A stretch of DNA of 64,000 nucleotides. It comes from Melampsora larici-populina 98AG31. Lineage: Eukaryota; Basidiomycota; Pucciniomycetes; Pucciniales; Melampsoraceae. Positions within the stretch are counted from its first letter, which is position 1. Each line of letters begins with the position of its first letter. Below the pieces are notes generated by a model, which had not been told where the DNA came from, made no database searches, and was given only the letters and a program-made list of their open reading frames with translations. The position numbers and the translations under genes were made by a program. The stretch lies in assembly GCF_000204055.1 (NCBI RefSeq), contig NW_006768775.1, forward strand, positions 1,136,322-1,200,321, in the 5' to 3' direction. Below, one piece after another: positions 53,600 to 64,000 of this stretch.

Positions 53600-56573
53600 T
53601 CATACTGGGTGCCTGGAAAGATTTCTCAAAACAAGAACATACAGATCTTCGTCGGGTTCGGAAACTTTTATCAATCCGGCCTCAGCATCATCCGGGTCAG
53701 TACGGATTGGTACGATGAGGATAGAAGTACTGTTAGGAGTTGTTGGGGACCCTGGACGAGTGATACCGAGGCCTGGCGCAATCTTGACAGTCGAAAAGCT
53801 CATCCGACGCGGCGAGAGAGGGGAGGTGGCACAAAGAGATGGTTCAGGGGCCTCAAAGCTAGCAATAGAGGGAGTGATGATTGAAACAGATGGGCGACGT
53901 CCATCGAACGTCTCTCCTCGAAGTCGCTCAGCGCGATGTCGTAGCCTTTCGGAGAGGAATGTGCCATACGAGTCTGTCGAGCCTAACTGGCGCGCATGAG
54001 TCCATGCCGCTTTGTACGCGGCTCCCAGGCCGGAGGGACTGATGGCACCTTCAGTTCCACTGAAAGACGGCGAGTAGCTTGAAGGTGATAGTGATGTAGG
54101 TTGATAAACAGGTGCACCAAGTATAGACGAAAGCATATCAACCATGACTCGGCTGTCTGCTGCCTTCCCCATGACAATCAGACGACGCGGAAGAATTGTA
54201 TGGTCATATGGATTGAACCCAAGCGAGCTATACACCATAGAGGGCTTGCGGTTTGGATTCTTCAATTGTCTAGCGGCTTGATATATCCGCGCGAGCTGCA
54301 CACGCATATTCATGACTAGGGAGGCAATTAGGCACTTTGCTTAGCCACCTCACTATAGCCACTGCACACTGTTGAAAGGTGGAAGTTTCGGTCTCACATT
54401 GGGATTCAAGCAAGGAACGCGGGTTCGCCCTCCGGTCCCTAAACTCTTCTGTCCTCTGGCCACTCTCAAATCGCGAAATTCCTTGCCAGGCTCCAAGCTC
54501 ACCCTGAGGCCAGAAAAAGCTGTAGAGTTTGTCGTCCAATCTATGTGCAAGCGCAAACCAAAAAGATTAGATAAGACTCATGGTGCGCGAGGGGTTGTAC
54601 TCAGCAGAAACTACGAGACCATTGGTACAAACCCTATGCGTCCGCCTTCGGCAATCAAGGTCACTAGAGTATCAAAAATTTGCCAGGAGGCATTGCAGTA
54701 TGCATCCCGAACGAAGCAGCGAGCCAAGCCAGCGTCTTTGTACCTGTTTACGTTTATTACGTATCAGTGATGATGTACATTCTTGTCAAATCAAGATCTT
54801 AACTTACTCCAAAACCGCCAACCCGGATATCTCGTTGGGTGTGCCCGAGTTGGTTGACGCGGGATGAGGTAAGATTTGTCGCGCAGGATCAGGTATGTAC
54901 CCTGGAACAGGTAAAATCACTGAGTCCGTGTCAGAATCACCCAAGCATACTAAGGCATCTTGAGGACCGAGTCGATAGCTCAGGAAAGTCGCCAGGTGAT
55001 GACCAACAAAAGAACAGACTTGACAATCTGCGCAAAACTCGTGTCTCTCTTAGCTACAATATTGACCATGATAGGTATGGCTGAGCTCACCAGGCGAAAA
55101 TTCATAGCGGCGCACAAAATAACTCGATATTGGGCCGATCTACGGATGAAAGATGTCACACTCCAGGTAGGCTCAAAAGTAGATAAGGTTTCATACGGGT
55201 ATTGATCCATCGAGTTGCGGGTCTCCTAGCTTTTTTTTCAGCTTGCTGGCTTCTTGATATGATTCGGGTAGGTTTGGATCAGTACCCATGACGATACTGA
55301 GCAGATGATGATCCCATCTACGTTCTGAGATGTTCCAAAGACTTCAAGAAATAGATACTTGCGATCAGGACAAATTACAAGTCAACTGCAAAGAAGATGG
55401 CAAAGTAACAGATTACATACTTTGTGCCAGCAGCATCGGCCTCATTCAAAGGTGCCATGCTAGGTAGTGATACAGAGGAAGATGAAGAGCCGCGGGAAAA
55501 GTGACGAAATCAGTAACAGGCGACAAATGCAAGTACAATATCGAGATCTCCGTTGCACCTTCCCAAAAATAATGTAGCCAAAAATGATGAGGCTAATGAG
55601 ATTCGTTCGGTGGCTTCCAAGATGTTTCTACGAGTCTGTTGGAGTTTCATAATTTGAACACCTGGTGAATGATAATGAAGACGGAGTCAATTGACATGTT
55701 ACACCCATTGTCAAGGTTTCTATCTAGGCCTCAGGAAGCTTACCAGTGAAGCGGCAAAAAGCACGACCCCCAGTTCTGCGCGCCATCTCGTGTGGACCGC
55801 CTACCATCCACTCAAGGGACTGCGCCTGTGTGACCGTTGACATGTCGTAAAAATTCGGGGCATTTGGCATGGTCCAAGTCTGCTCAGGTGGAAGCTGCTC
55901 ATGAAGTCGTTTCTGGGGCGTGAGGCGAGAAAGGAGTGTGCTAGCTGCCTTTGACCACCAGACGGATGCATGGTGCTGTTCAAAACGATGTCATCAAAGA
56001 GCAGCTATCAGCTTTGATCGACCAGCGGACACCGGTAGATGAGATATTTAGGTCATACCTGAGCAGAACCACTGATACATTTGACCCGCTTGAGGTCAAT
56101 TCTGGATGCAACCCGCTCCAGTATGATGTCAACAGCTTTCACATGCATGTGAGTCGGTGAAGTGGATACCTCTCCTTCGGTGTGGCATCCATGCTGAGTT
56201 CTGATATTTAGCAAGACCATCGAGTTATTGAGGAGTCAAAATTATCGGACCCAAATCACGGTATCATTAGTATATTGGCAGACACGGGGTAGGAACTCGG
56301 TACGTCTTGGTACACCAAAACTGCAACAGAGCTAGGTACTCGCCCGTATTCCGGAAGATCGACATCAAAATGAACCTCATCGGCCAGAATCACATCAAGG
56401 AGGTCATCGATGATTTGGACTCGCAGTTTTTCCGTCGAGAGGTCAAAAGACAAGAAATATGGTCTTTGGTAGTCTGATTGCGACTCGGATGATCCGCAGT
56501 GAGTGTGCTGATCTGAGCATGACCGACCAGAAGAATAAGGAGTGCCAGATTTATAGCTCGAGTGTTCTGACAT
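53600..56573 (-). CDS. Xylulokinase-family protein with altered active site
   Basis: Eleven exons: 56573-56340, 56193-56059, 55975-55744, 55661-55559, 55459-55421, 55317-55197, 55139-55091, 55027-54808, 54743-54633, 54540-54398 and 54315-53600; all introns GT-AG, phases consistent, 700 residues. FGGY-kinase landmarks in order: FDLSTEKLRVQIIDD, EVHFDVDLPEYG, CISGSAQHHASVWWSKAA, APNFYDMSTV, RRTGGRAFCRFTG, ATERISLASSFLATLF, IGPISSYFVRRYEFSP, AWQGISRFESGQRTEEFRD, RSLLESQFMNMR and GLGAAYKAAW. This order is that of eukaryotic xylulokinase, which phosphorylates D-xylulose to enter the pentose phosphate pathway. Three motifs differ: GDN with the catalytic Asp is GHH (SFVGHHLATF), LGTST is LGDSD, and the TGGAS motif is VMGKAA. 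A ~100-residue Ser/Pro-rich insertion precedes the C-terminus. Open frames over 11 exons speak against a dead gene; it may be a non-catalytic homologue. A GC-AG variant of intron 1 is also possible. Confidence 0.85.
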
Positions 56574-58550
56574 CGTGGAGATGTGCTAAAAACAGAATGG
56601 TTATAGATAATTATCAGACAGTATTCAAGCAAAGCTAATCTCGGAGATCAGGCAGTCACCTCTGTTCAAGAGCACGCCATGATGTATCATTGACTCACGT
56701 TGAATGACAAACAGCCCAGGTACCAAAGTGATGCGAATGTTTATGTTTCGTGATTTTCTGGGAAGCTCTGCCTGGATGTTTTGTCAAGTGCAATGTGACC
56801 TCATGTCAGTCAACATGGTTTAGGTGGATACAGTAGTTTTACATCGTTGAATTGAAGCCCATCCGATCGTCGTCAGATTGCAGGCTTTTGCGCCATAGAG
56901 GTAGAAGTAGGAAACAGCTATATGACGATCGGACGCCGTGTAGTCATATCTAAATCGGCATGGCTCGAATAGGGCTTCGAGGCAGACGAGCACCTGTGTA
57001 TGGCGGTAGTGTAGCTAAAATGGTATGAAAAGGATGAAACGCACCTTTACAAGATGTTGAGTGGTAGGATATAGTTATTTCGCCTGCAATATCTCGGTTT
57101 ACCCCGTGCCTTTGGCGCGTCGCAGTGCGTAACTATGTTCACACAGGCATAAAACGATAGTGTGGATAAGTATCTAACGTGCGGGGTTTTTTCATGGGCC
57201 GGCCGATCGAAGCCAGCCAACCTACTTCGGGATTACCCTCAAAATGCTGATAAGTGGACTAAAGTGAACTAGAAGTGAGACAGATTGGGTGCAGTCTGGT
57301 GCAGTACAAGCGATCTGATTTCCCCGTGCAAGACGAGCGGAGAGTGAGACGGATGGAGCGGCACAAAAAGTGCGACTTGTCAGTGATCAGCTTTGGACAA
57401 CAGGCATTGCCTGAAATGATCTAGAGGGGAGACAAGAAGGTGATCATGTGCTCACCTATCTTGTTGGACACCTCTCAATCCGCGAAGCATGCGTCCGGGG
57501 AGACAGTTGCCAGAGTAAAGGAAGCTTCGAAAGGATTGGTGGACTTGTACGTCTCAGTCAACCCGAAGTGACCTTGATTTGTTATCAAGAATCATAGAGA
57601 CAAACTTTGGAATAGTACTCAGCGCTACGAACCGATCTTCGTCCTGCGACAGCTTGAAGACTTTCCGTCGACCAGAATAGACCTTGCGATCGATGACTCA
57701 ATAATGGATGCAGGTTCTGTTCATGTGAGGCTGTGATTGACTCGCGGTTCACTCTGCGCTCGTGCTGGACTGGAGCTCCTCTCTTGCAATGCGAGGTGGC
57801 GCATAGCGGTAATTTCAATGGCTATAACGTGAGAGACAATATCAAAAACCTTTCAATTAATGAATAGATTGCCGCGCGTTGCAAGTTGGCAGGTCACGGT
57901 GGCTAGTGTATGTATTGCTGCATTTCGAATCACACCAGGTAAATTTTTCCTTTCGGCTCAGCTGTCTTGGAAAAACCCAAATCTTAAAATTGAGTCCCAT
58001 TGATGGATCGTGATGCGAAACGAAGCTTTCCAATCTCCAGTCCGATATTGAGTATGATATCAGATACAGAATGAACTTGAAAGTTGATACAACATACATA
58101 TTTCGGGAATATGACAAGGGACAAGTTATCACATAGTTTGATACTTATCGAAACACACCAGCTTATTTCAAGATGGGGATAGACCCCTTAAACAAAACTG
58201 ACATGACTGGAGAACACATCTGCCAGGTTGTTTTTTTTCGACCTTGGGCTTTGACAACTATGTGGAGTGCTAACTTCCTGAAATGCAACACGGGGAAGAC
58301 CTGGTAGAAGTGTTCCTTTGGCATTTTGATTTGGTCATTGTCAATACTATCGGTTTCACAAAGCTTGCCGAGACATCTAAGCCAAATTGCTAGACTCTCG
58401 CGGGAAAACTTGGACAAGCTTTTTGAATATGACAGACATGGATGGATGAGCGGATGGCCCGGCGCCGAAATCAAAAGCACTTGAAAAACAAGGAAGGAAG
58501 GAGGTCATATCGGGTTTGTTATTTTGTGAGCCGGGGCCCGGTTTACAAGC
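56574..58550. other. Intergenic, no supported gene
   Basis: About 2 kb upstream of the xylulokinase-like gene. Short frames on both strands, no domain. 57185-57240 contains GGCCGGCC. 58515-58600 is GC-rich and palindromic (GGGGCCCGG, GCCCGGGC, GGGGCGCGCC), probably the beginning of the LINE fragment. Confidence 0.4.
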
Positions 58551-58736
58551 CCGGGCGATCGTGTAGTGGGTGTCGCGCAAAAAGCGCGCTTCGGGGCGCG
58601 CCAGACTGAGCTATCGAAACCAAGCTCGACAGTGGATGATCCAGTCCAATCTCCCGGAAGCACACAAATGCTATGCAGAATGGCAAAAATTCCTCAAAGC
58701 CCAAATCATCCTGGCCAAGACTAACCATTGGAAAAC

Positions 58737-59600
58737 TTTTTTTTTTGCATTGCTTTAAGGGCTTTTGGAGCCGCCAGGCTATCAAGCACTATGTAATATG
58801 TTCAGCACCGGTAAAACCCCTCTGGCTGTGTCAGGGAAAGGTAGCTGTTGGCTGTTTCATCTAGTATACATGTGCATTTTTGTGTTTTAAGAAGGGGGGC
58901 GGTGAAGTAGGGGGAAGAAAGGAATCTTAGAATTCATTCAGGTGGTTGTGGTCTGTCATGCGGTCGTGGTTCGTCTGTGGCCTTGGCCCAGATCCATCTG
59001 TTTGCAAACCTCCACATGGAGTTGCAGTATTTGGCAATGGCTTTAAAGCTGCTGGGGTTGGACAGGATTCTTTTGTCCATCTTTGTGTTGTGCTTGTGGA
59101 TGGCGTGTTTGAGTGTGTTTCGTTGTTGTTTGTAGTTCTGGCAGATAAAAAGAAAATGATCAACAGTTTCAAGCCCGCATTGACACCCACAGACTGGGTC
59201 AATTGGTTGCTTAAAGCGGTTAAGATAGGTGTTGAGAGGAGCGTGTCCTGAGCGCAGTTGAGTGATAGTGGCGATTTCATGTTTGAGGAGTGTAGAAAGT
59301 CCATCAATGTGTTTCTTGGGTTGAGGCTTGTGTCCGAGTCTCTTGATGTTGGGTTCGGTGAATGAGTTTGCTTGTTCTGTTTGCCATTCTTTTATGGCTG
59401 CTATGAATCCTGCTGTGTTTGGTATGTTACTAAATGTGCTCGGTAAGGATCTTTTTGCTAGTGTATTAGCAATCTTATCTGCTTCTTCATTTCCTGGTAT
59501 GCCGTTGTGACCGGGACACCAACGTATTGTGACGTGCATTGATGGGAAAGCTTGGTGTAAGCACTGAAGTAACTTGAAGGTCACGTGGCGGTTGTCAACC
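58737..59600 (-). mobile_element. Second LINE, 3' end only, antisense insertion
   Basis: Minus-strand frame 59584-58934 encodes the C-terminal part of a LINE RNase H (HVTIRWCPGHNGIPGNEEAD then KIAN) and the Cys/His end motif (HEIATITQLRSGHAPLNTYL, VCGCQCGLETVDHFLFICQN). A run of T (58736-58745) lies on its downstream side, which is a poly(A) tail on the minus strand. The upstream side is cut inside RNase H, as expected for 5' truncation. It separates the linker and the RT of the plus-strand LINE. Confidence 0.78.
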
Positions 59601-61253
59601 TTTAGAGCCTACAAATACATCAAACCTAACTCTTCCAGTGAAGTAGCTCCTCTTCTTTGTCAAGATGGATCAGTAGCCACGGATATCGACGGACAAGCCA
59701 AACTGCTCTTTAAAGGTACCTCAATTGCCCATATAGAGGCTGATCTCTCTGACATACTGACAGGCTTATGGGATTGCCAACAAACAGTTCCACTCTCCTT
59801 CCCACTGCTTAAACCAACCGAACTGGAAAAGATCGTCACCAACACGCCAAACAGAAAAGCTAAAGGTGGAGATGAAGTGTCAAATGAACTGATAAAACTA
59901 GCATTACCAGCAATCAAACAAGAAATGTGTAGACTCTTCAATTCGTGCTTCGAACTCATCCATTTCTCAAATGTGTGGAGGACAGCAATCACAATTATCA
60001 TTCGGAAAGCAGGCAAAGATTCGTACTCAGATCCCAACGCCTATAGACCTATTGCCCTCCTCAGCTGCTTAGGTAAAATCTTCAAAAAATTAGTCACAAA
60101 CTGGCTAACCCAATGGGCTGAAAGTGATCAAATTATCTCGCCAAACTATATGGGCGGAAGAAAACAACATAGTACGGAAGACACCCTCACAATCCTCATC
60201 TCGTGGATCAAGAACCAATGGAGAATCAAAAATGTAGTCTCAGCGCTCTTCCTAGACGTCAAATCGGCCTATCCATCAGTGCATCGAGAACACTTCTTGC
60301 ACATCCTGCATCAGAACAACTGTCCATCATACATGACTCAAATCATCAAGGGATTCCTAACCAAGAGATCCACCAAACTGCGTATACAAGACGGCTTATC
60401 TGAGGCTTTCACCATCGAAAATGGCCTACCACAGGGCTTGCCTCTCTCGGTCATTCTATACATCATCTATAACTCAGAGATACTTGGTAAAGAAACACCA
60501 AACCCCAAATCCACACAACTATCAATAGGATTCATTGATGATATTGTTCATGTAGTATCTTCACAGTCGCTTAAAGGAAACATTACCAAACTGAAAACTC
60601 AAGCTGACAGATCTCTTGATTGGGCTAACAAGCATGGAGCCATCTTTGATAAAAAGAAGGCCCAGCTCATCCATTTCTCAAACAGACGAAAACAGGAACC
60701 CCTCCCTTTCCAATTCGGCAACATATGGCTTAACCCAAAGAGTGAAGTCAAATGGCTAGGCCTCTGGCTAGACCCAAAACTATCATACAACAGTCACCTC
60801 CACCATGTAAAGAAAAAAGCTGATTTCACGCTACAACAACTACAAAGACTAAACAAATGTTGCTCAGGACTAGCAACCAAAGAAATCAAAAAGCTAATAA
60901 TGGTGGCACTCATCCCAAGAATCCTTTATGGCAGTATAGTCTGGCTAACCCAAAAGACCCACAAAAAAGCTAACAAAATTTTGCAAACAATACAGAACAG
61001 TGCAAACAGAATAACAATTGGTGCTTTCAAAGGCACATCAACAGAAATGATCAATCACGACACCTATGTGTTACAGTTCTCATGGATAGCTTACCAAAGG
61101 CACCACAACTTTCTCCTGAAGCAACTCTCAGCATCAAAATCACAAAACTTCAGCATCAACTTCACATCCAACCAAAATCTTCATAAACCACAAATTATCC
61201 CACACTCCCAAAGCTCACCCGGGCCCTATCCAAGATGTCATGAAACTGAATGA
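59600..61253 (+). CDS. LINE reverse transcriptase
   Basis: Open frame (559 codons from 59574 if the first bases of the inserted LINE are counted; element sequence from about 59600). RT blocks: NRKAKGGDEVSNELIK, ITIIIRKAGKDSYSDPNAYR then PIALLSCLGKIFKKLV, QHSTEDTLTILISW, VVSALFLDVKSAYPSVHRE (first Asp), ENGLPQGLPLSVILYIIYNS, and the active-site loop IGFIDDIVHVV, then SEVKWLGLWLDPKLSYNSHL. All catalytic Asp are present. The frame ends in a frameshift at about 61235; the same protein goes on in the next frame. Confidence 0.88.
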
Positions 61254-62335
61254 TTTTAAAAAACTGGCAGTGGAAAAGATTAAAACCATTTATGCTCATC
61301 CCATCGCCCCGTGGGTTGATAATATAGGTACATTAACAAATTTTGAATTGAACAAAGAAGATGCAGCAAAAGTGATTCCAAGACAAGTCAAAGACGAGGA
61401 GAAAAACAAGAATGCGCTGGTGATATTCACAGATGGATCAGTGACCTCAGAAGGGGGAGGCGCAGCAGCAGTCTCCAAAGTATTCAGCCAAGCCCAATCA
61501 GTTAAGAAAATTTCTCAAACTATGAGACAGAACTCCTAGGTCTACTACTGGGGCAGAACTGGCAAAAGATCTAACTAACCAACAACAACCAACACCCTCT
61601 GGAGTAGCATTTTTTTGCGACAATCGAGCCGCCCTAAGTCTCATCCACGAGATCCCCAAACAAGCATCGGGACAACACCTCCAAATCAAAATACGCTCAA
61701 CCTTGAAACAACTACCAATAGGAAACAAAATCCGGTTTTACTGGACCCCTGGCCACAAAGGAGTGGAACTAAACGAATTAGCTGACCAAGTAGCTGGAGA
61801 AGCAGCTAGAACACTAACCACACTGATTGATCTCCCCACTAGTTTAGGTAGCTTAAAACGCCGCACTAAAGAAACGTTCAATATCAGAAATTTCCCATTT
61901 AAACCGGGTAAGAACGCATTCAACACAAAACCCAAGAAGATTGCAAAAGGCCTTGCAGGATTAGAGAAGGGAAGCACAGCCGCCATCTTTCAACTCAGAG
62001 CTGGTTTCAGCCCATTGAACAGCCACTTATTCAAAAGGAACCTGTCAAACTCCCCCCTATGTGAAAAGTGTGGAATAACAGAGAATACTCACCATTTTAT
62101 TCTGTTCTGTAGACGTTACTCAAAACTCAGAAAACAAATGAGATCAGAACTGGAAGAAAACGAGATAAAAGTTGATTGGAACAACTCAAAAAGACTGCTG
62201 GATACGCCCAAAGCTTTTCCTTACATTGCAAATTTCATTTTAAAAACTAAAAGATTCCCACATTTTCATTCTTATCTACAGGATCAAACCAAAGAAAACA
62301 GCCGCAAGACAAGGAAAAACAATACTAAGAAATGA
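61240..62335 (+). pseudogene. RNase H and C-terminal part of the LINE, frameshifted
   Basis: First frame 61240-61539: NALVIFTDGSVTSEGGGAAA with the first catalytic Asp. Two frame changes follow between 61525 and 61565 (YETELLGLLL carries the Glu, then AELAKDLTNQQQPTPSGVAF), then FFCDNRAALSLIHE with the second Asp, and FYWTPGHKGVELNELADQVA to the end with CEKCGITENTHHFILFCRRY. All catalytic residues exist but in three frames, so the enzyme is broken here. Confidence 0.82.
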
Positions 62336-63840
62336 AAGCTGTCTCAAAAAAAAAGAAAAATCACACCAACCACAATCTGTTTGAAACCCAAAAGGGTCGG
62401 AATGTTATACATCCGGAACAGTATCAATCTAATTCGTGTTGACTTGTCCAATCCCAAACAAGGGTTCAAATATAACAACATTTGAGGCAGACAGTACACA
62501 TGCATAGCTCAACACCAACTTGTGTGGTCAAATTCCAGAATCTCAGTACGGATCTCATCACTGTTCCTCACGCCCATAAAGCACTCTCTTTCTCCCCCGT
62601 GACTCCGGTTGACGCTAAGATAGGGGGTTAGAGAGGAGGATCAAATGCCTGCTCAGCTCTGTGGAGTCCCCCAAGAAGTTCAAGACTATATGACTCTGTA
62701 CTTACGTTGAATTCCTGACGGGTGTGCTTGCACAAAGACGTTTACAGAGGGTCACCGCTTTCCTGTGGGTGTGCTAAATGCACAAAGGTGATTCCAAATG
62801 AAGTCAAATCTTCCCAAAAAGTTAGAAAAACAAAGATTTTTTTCAAAACTGGAGCAACCTCTTCAAAATTCTAGTCATCAATTTCTTTGTCTTGATAAAT
62901 GGCCATATTTCCCAAGGTTGTAATATCCTATCATATTGTAACAGTTTAGATAGTGTTTCATGCAAATATGCGCTTATGCACTTTAAAAAAAACAAAAAAA
63001 AAGACTGAGCTAGACATGGGGAGGGTGCGCCCTAGGTATATGCCTGACATGGCCACAAAAGCAATGTGGCTCCTTAAAACCCCCCCCCCCCCCCGGCACG
63101 CCTCAATATCCCCATCCCAACAACCAAGAGCACCAGATACCCTAAACAGTCACAATCTGAAGACATTTACTGGGAAGGTCTTTGAGATCATAGCTCACAC
63201 TACATTCCCTGACTTGCTGTGGGAGTTTTTGGGATCAATCTAGATGTCCTGAGCCCCTCCACAAGGCGGTCCATCTGGTAGAGTGTGTGGATATTGAAAA
63301 ACCCACCAAGATCCCCTTCTTATCATAGTCAAGAGGGCAGGAACAGGGGATGAATGGCCCAGCCCAGAGGTCTTGGTTTTCTGACACCAAAGATGGCTTT
63401 GGACCGTGTCCACCAGGGATGGTGGGTGGGCGGTGCACAAAAAATTGGATAACAATTGTGATTGCAAGAAATCTTGTGGCTGGGTGACAGGAACTGAGAG
63501 TCAGATCTACTGAGGAAAAATCTCAACTGGTGGCCTGGTATCTCAGTCTGATACTGGTGCTGAGTTTCCACAGATCTGTTTGTTATGTCTCACCGCAGGC
63601 TTTCACAGATGTCAGAACCAACCGTGTTATGGTGGTTCATCTCACCCATTCCTTAACTAAAATGGGTCTTTGGCTCTAGATACTAGGTATCTGGGTTTGC
63701 GCTCAACGGCCACAGAGGCTGCTTTATTAGCATAAGAATAAAGCATAGAAAAGAGAACAGGCATAACAATAAGCGGTCAAACTTCAGAGAAAAAAGCAGA
63801 AATTCAGCCGGTGGCTACTTATGTCTGACATATTACATAG
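62336..63840. other. Intergenic with homopolymer runs
   Basis: No supported gene. A-rich runs at about 62983-63003 and a run of about 16 C at 63080-63095. Short frames at 63230-63570 on the minus strand show no domain. Confidence 0.4.
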
Positions 63841-64000
63841 GGCCTGTTTGGCTGAAACCCAAAAACAGTTTTTGGTCAAAAACACCACCAAAGACAAAAA
63901 CCATGTTTGATCCTCATCAAAAACACTGGTGTTTGGCAACTTTATTTGATCAAAATCAAAACCTGTTTTTGATCAAAAAGTCATCAATTTTGCTGCTTTT
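63841..64000. mobile_element. Start of a MITE-like element, runs off window
   Basis: GGGCCTGTTTGGCTGAAACC is followed by repeated CAAAAAC/GTTTTTG words that can fold back (AAACAGTTTTTGGTC, CAAAAACACTGG, CCTGTTTTTGATC). Such GGGCCTGTTTGG starts are known from MITE and hAT-like termini; the right end is outside the window. Confidence 0.4.

Larger units (their letters stand above)
58560..62335 (+). mobile_element. LINE (Tad/I-like), 5'-truncated, with insertion
   Basis: At 58570-58750 lies a linker typical of the stretch between endonuclease and RT (RNQARQWMIQSNLPEAHKCY then AEWQKFLKAQ, then TNHWKTFF). After an 850 bp antisense insertion the same element continues at about 59600 with FRAYKYIKPNSSSEVAPLL and a full RT, then RNase H and a CCHC-like end to 62335. 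No endonuclease domain is seen, so the element is 5'-truncated near 58555. No clear 3' poly(A); it ends near AAAAAAAAAGAAAAATC at 62345. Confidence 0.78.

Noticed and set aside
57585..57818. Minus-strand 77-codon frame
   Set aside because: Chance-length frame, no features.
1..64000. tRNA, rRNA and CRISPR arrays
   Set aside because: No B-box-like GGTTCGAATCC with acceptor-stem pairing, no rRNA-like blocks, and no regularly spaced direct repeats were seen.

Overview
The window looks like nuclear DNA of a filamentous basidiomycete, most likely a rust fungus (Pucciniales). The reasons are an AT-rich background, genes cut into many exons by 50-110 bp GT-AG introns, several small secreted proteins, and a dense load of nested class I and class II transposons. 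The organism is inferred from style and gene content; no marker gene proves it. No rRNA, tRNA or CRISPR was found.

Layout. 1-6.2 kb: an unidentified gene running off the left edge (minus), a small two-exon gene, a spliced hAT transposase lacking its N-terminal half, and a three-exon secreted protein (minus). 6.2-9.7 kb: no supportable gene. 9.7-17.3 kb: a 569 bp MITE, an exon-like tandem repeat block, and a complete 4.4 kb hAT element (nine-exon, 895-residue transposase) sitting inside an older inverted-repeat element. 18-21.3 kb: a tyrosine-recombinase retrotransposon (intact RT/RNase H, broken recombinase). 21.6-23.5 kb: an internally deleted Ty3 element. 23.5-29.2 kb: an ORF split by a 1015 bp solo LTR, a decayed PIF/Harbinger transposase, and a deleted Ty1/copia element with perfect target duplications. 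30-36 kb: a Mutator-like MITE (9 bp target duplication) carrying a nearly intact Ty1/copia element in its right terminal repeat.

36.8-56.6 kb is the gene-bearing part: an eight-exon cysteine-rich secreted protein (+), a PPR protein (-) head to head with a Sen15-like tRNA-splicing endonuclease subunit (+), two paralogous secreted double-psi beta-barrel (RlpA/expansin-like) proteins (-), a CutA homologue carrying one in-frame TGA (-), and an eleven-exon xylulokinase-family protein whose catalytic motifs are replaced (-). 58.5-62.3 kb holds a LINE interrupted by a second, antisense, 5'-truncated LINE. The right edge enters another repeat.

The exon models were built by hand by joining GT-AG introns and checking phase; in all main genes the exon lengths add up to an open frame. 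Themes: nested transposition, terminal palindromes in a MITE family, repeated CGA-to-TGA decay of transposon genes, and a small set of secreted proteins next to ordinary housekeeping genes.
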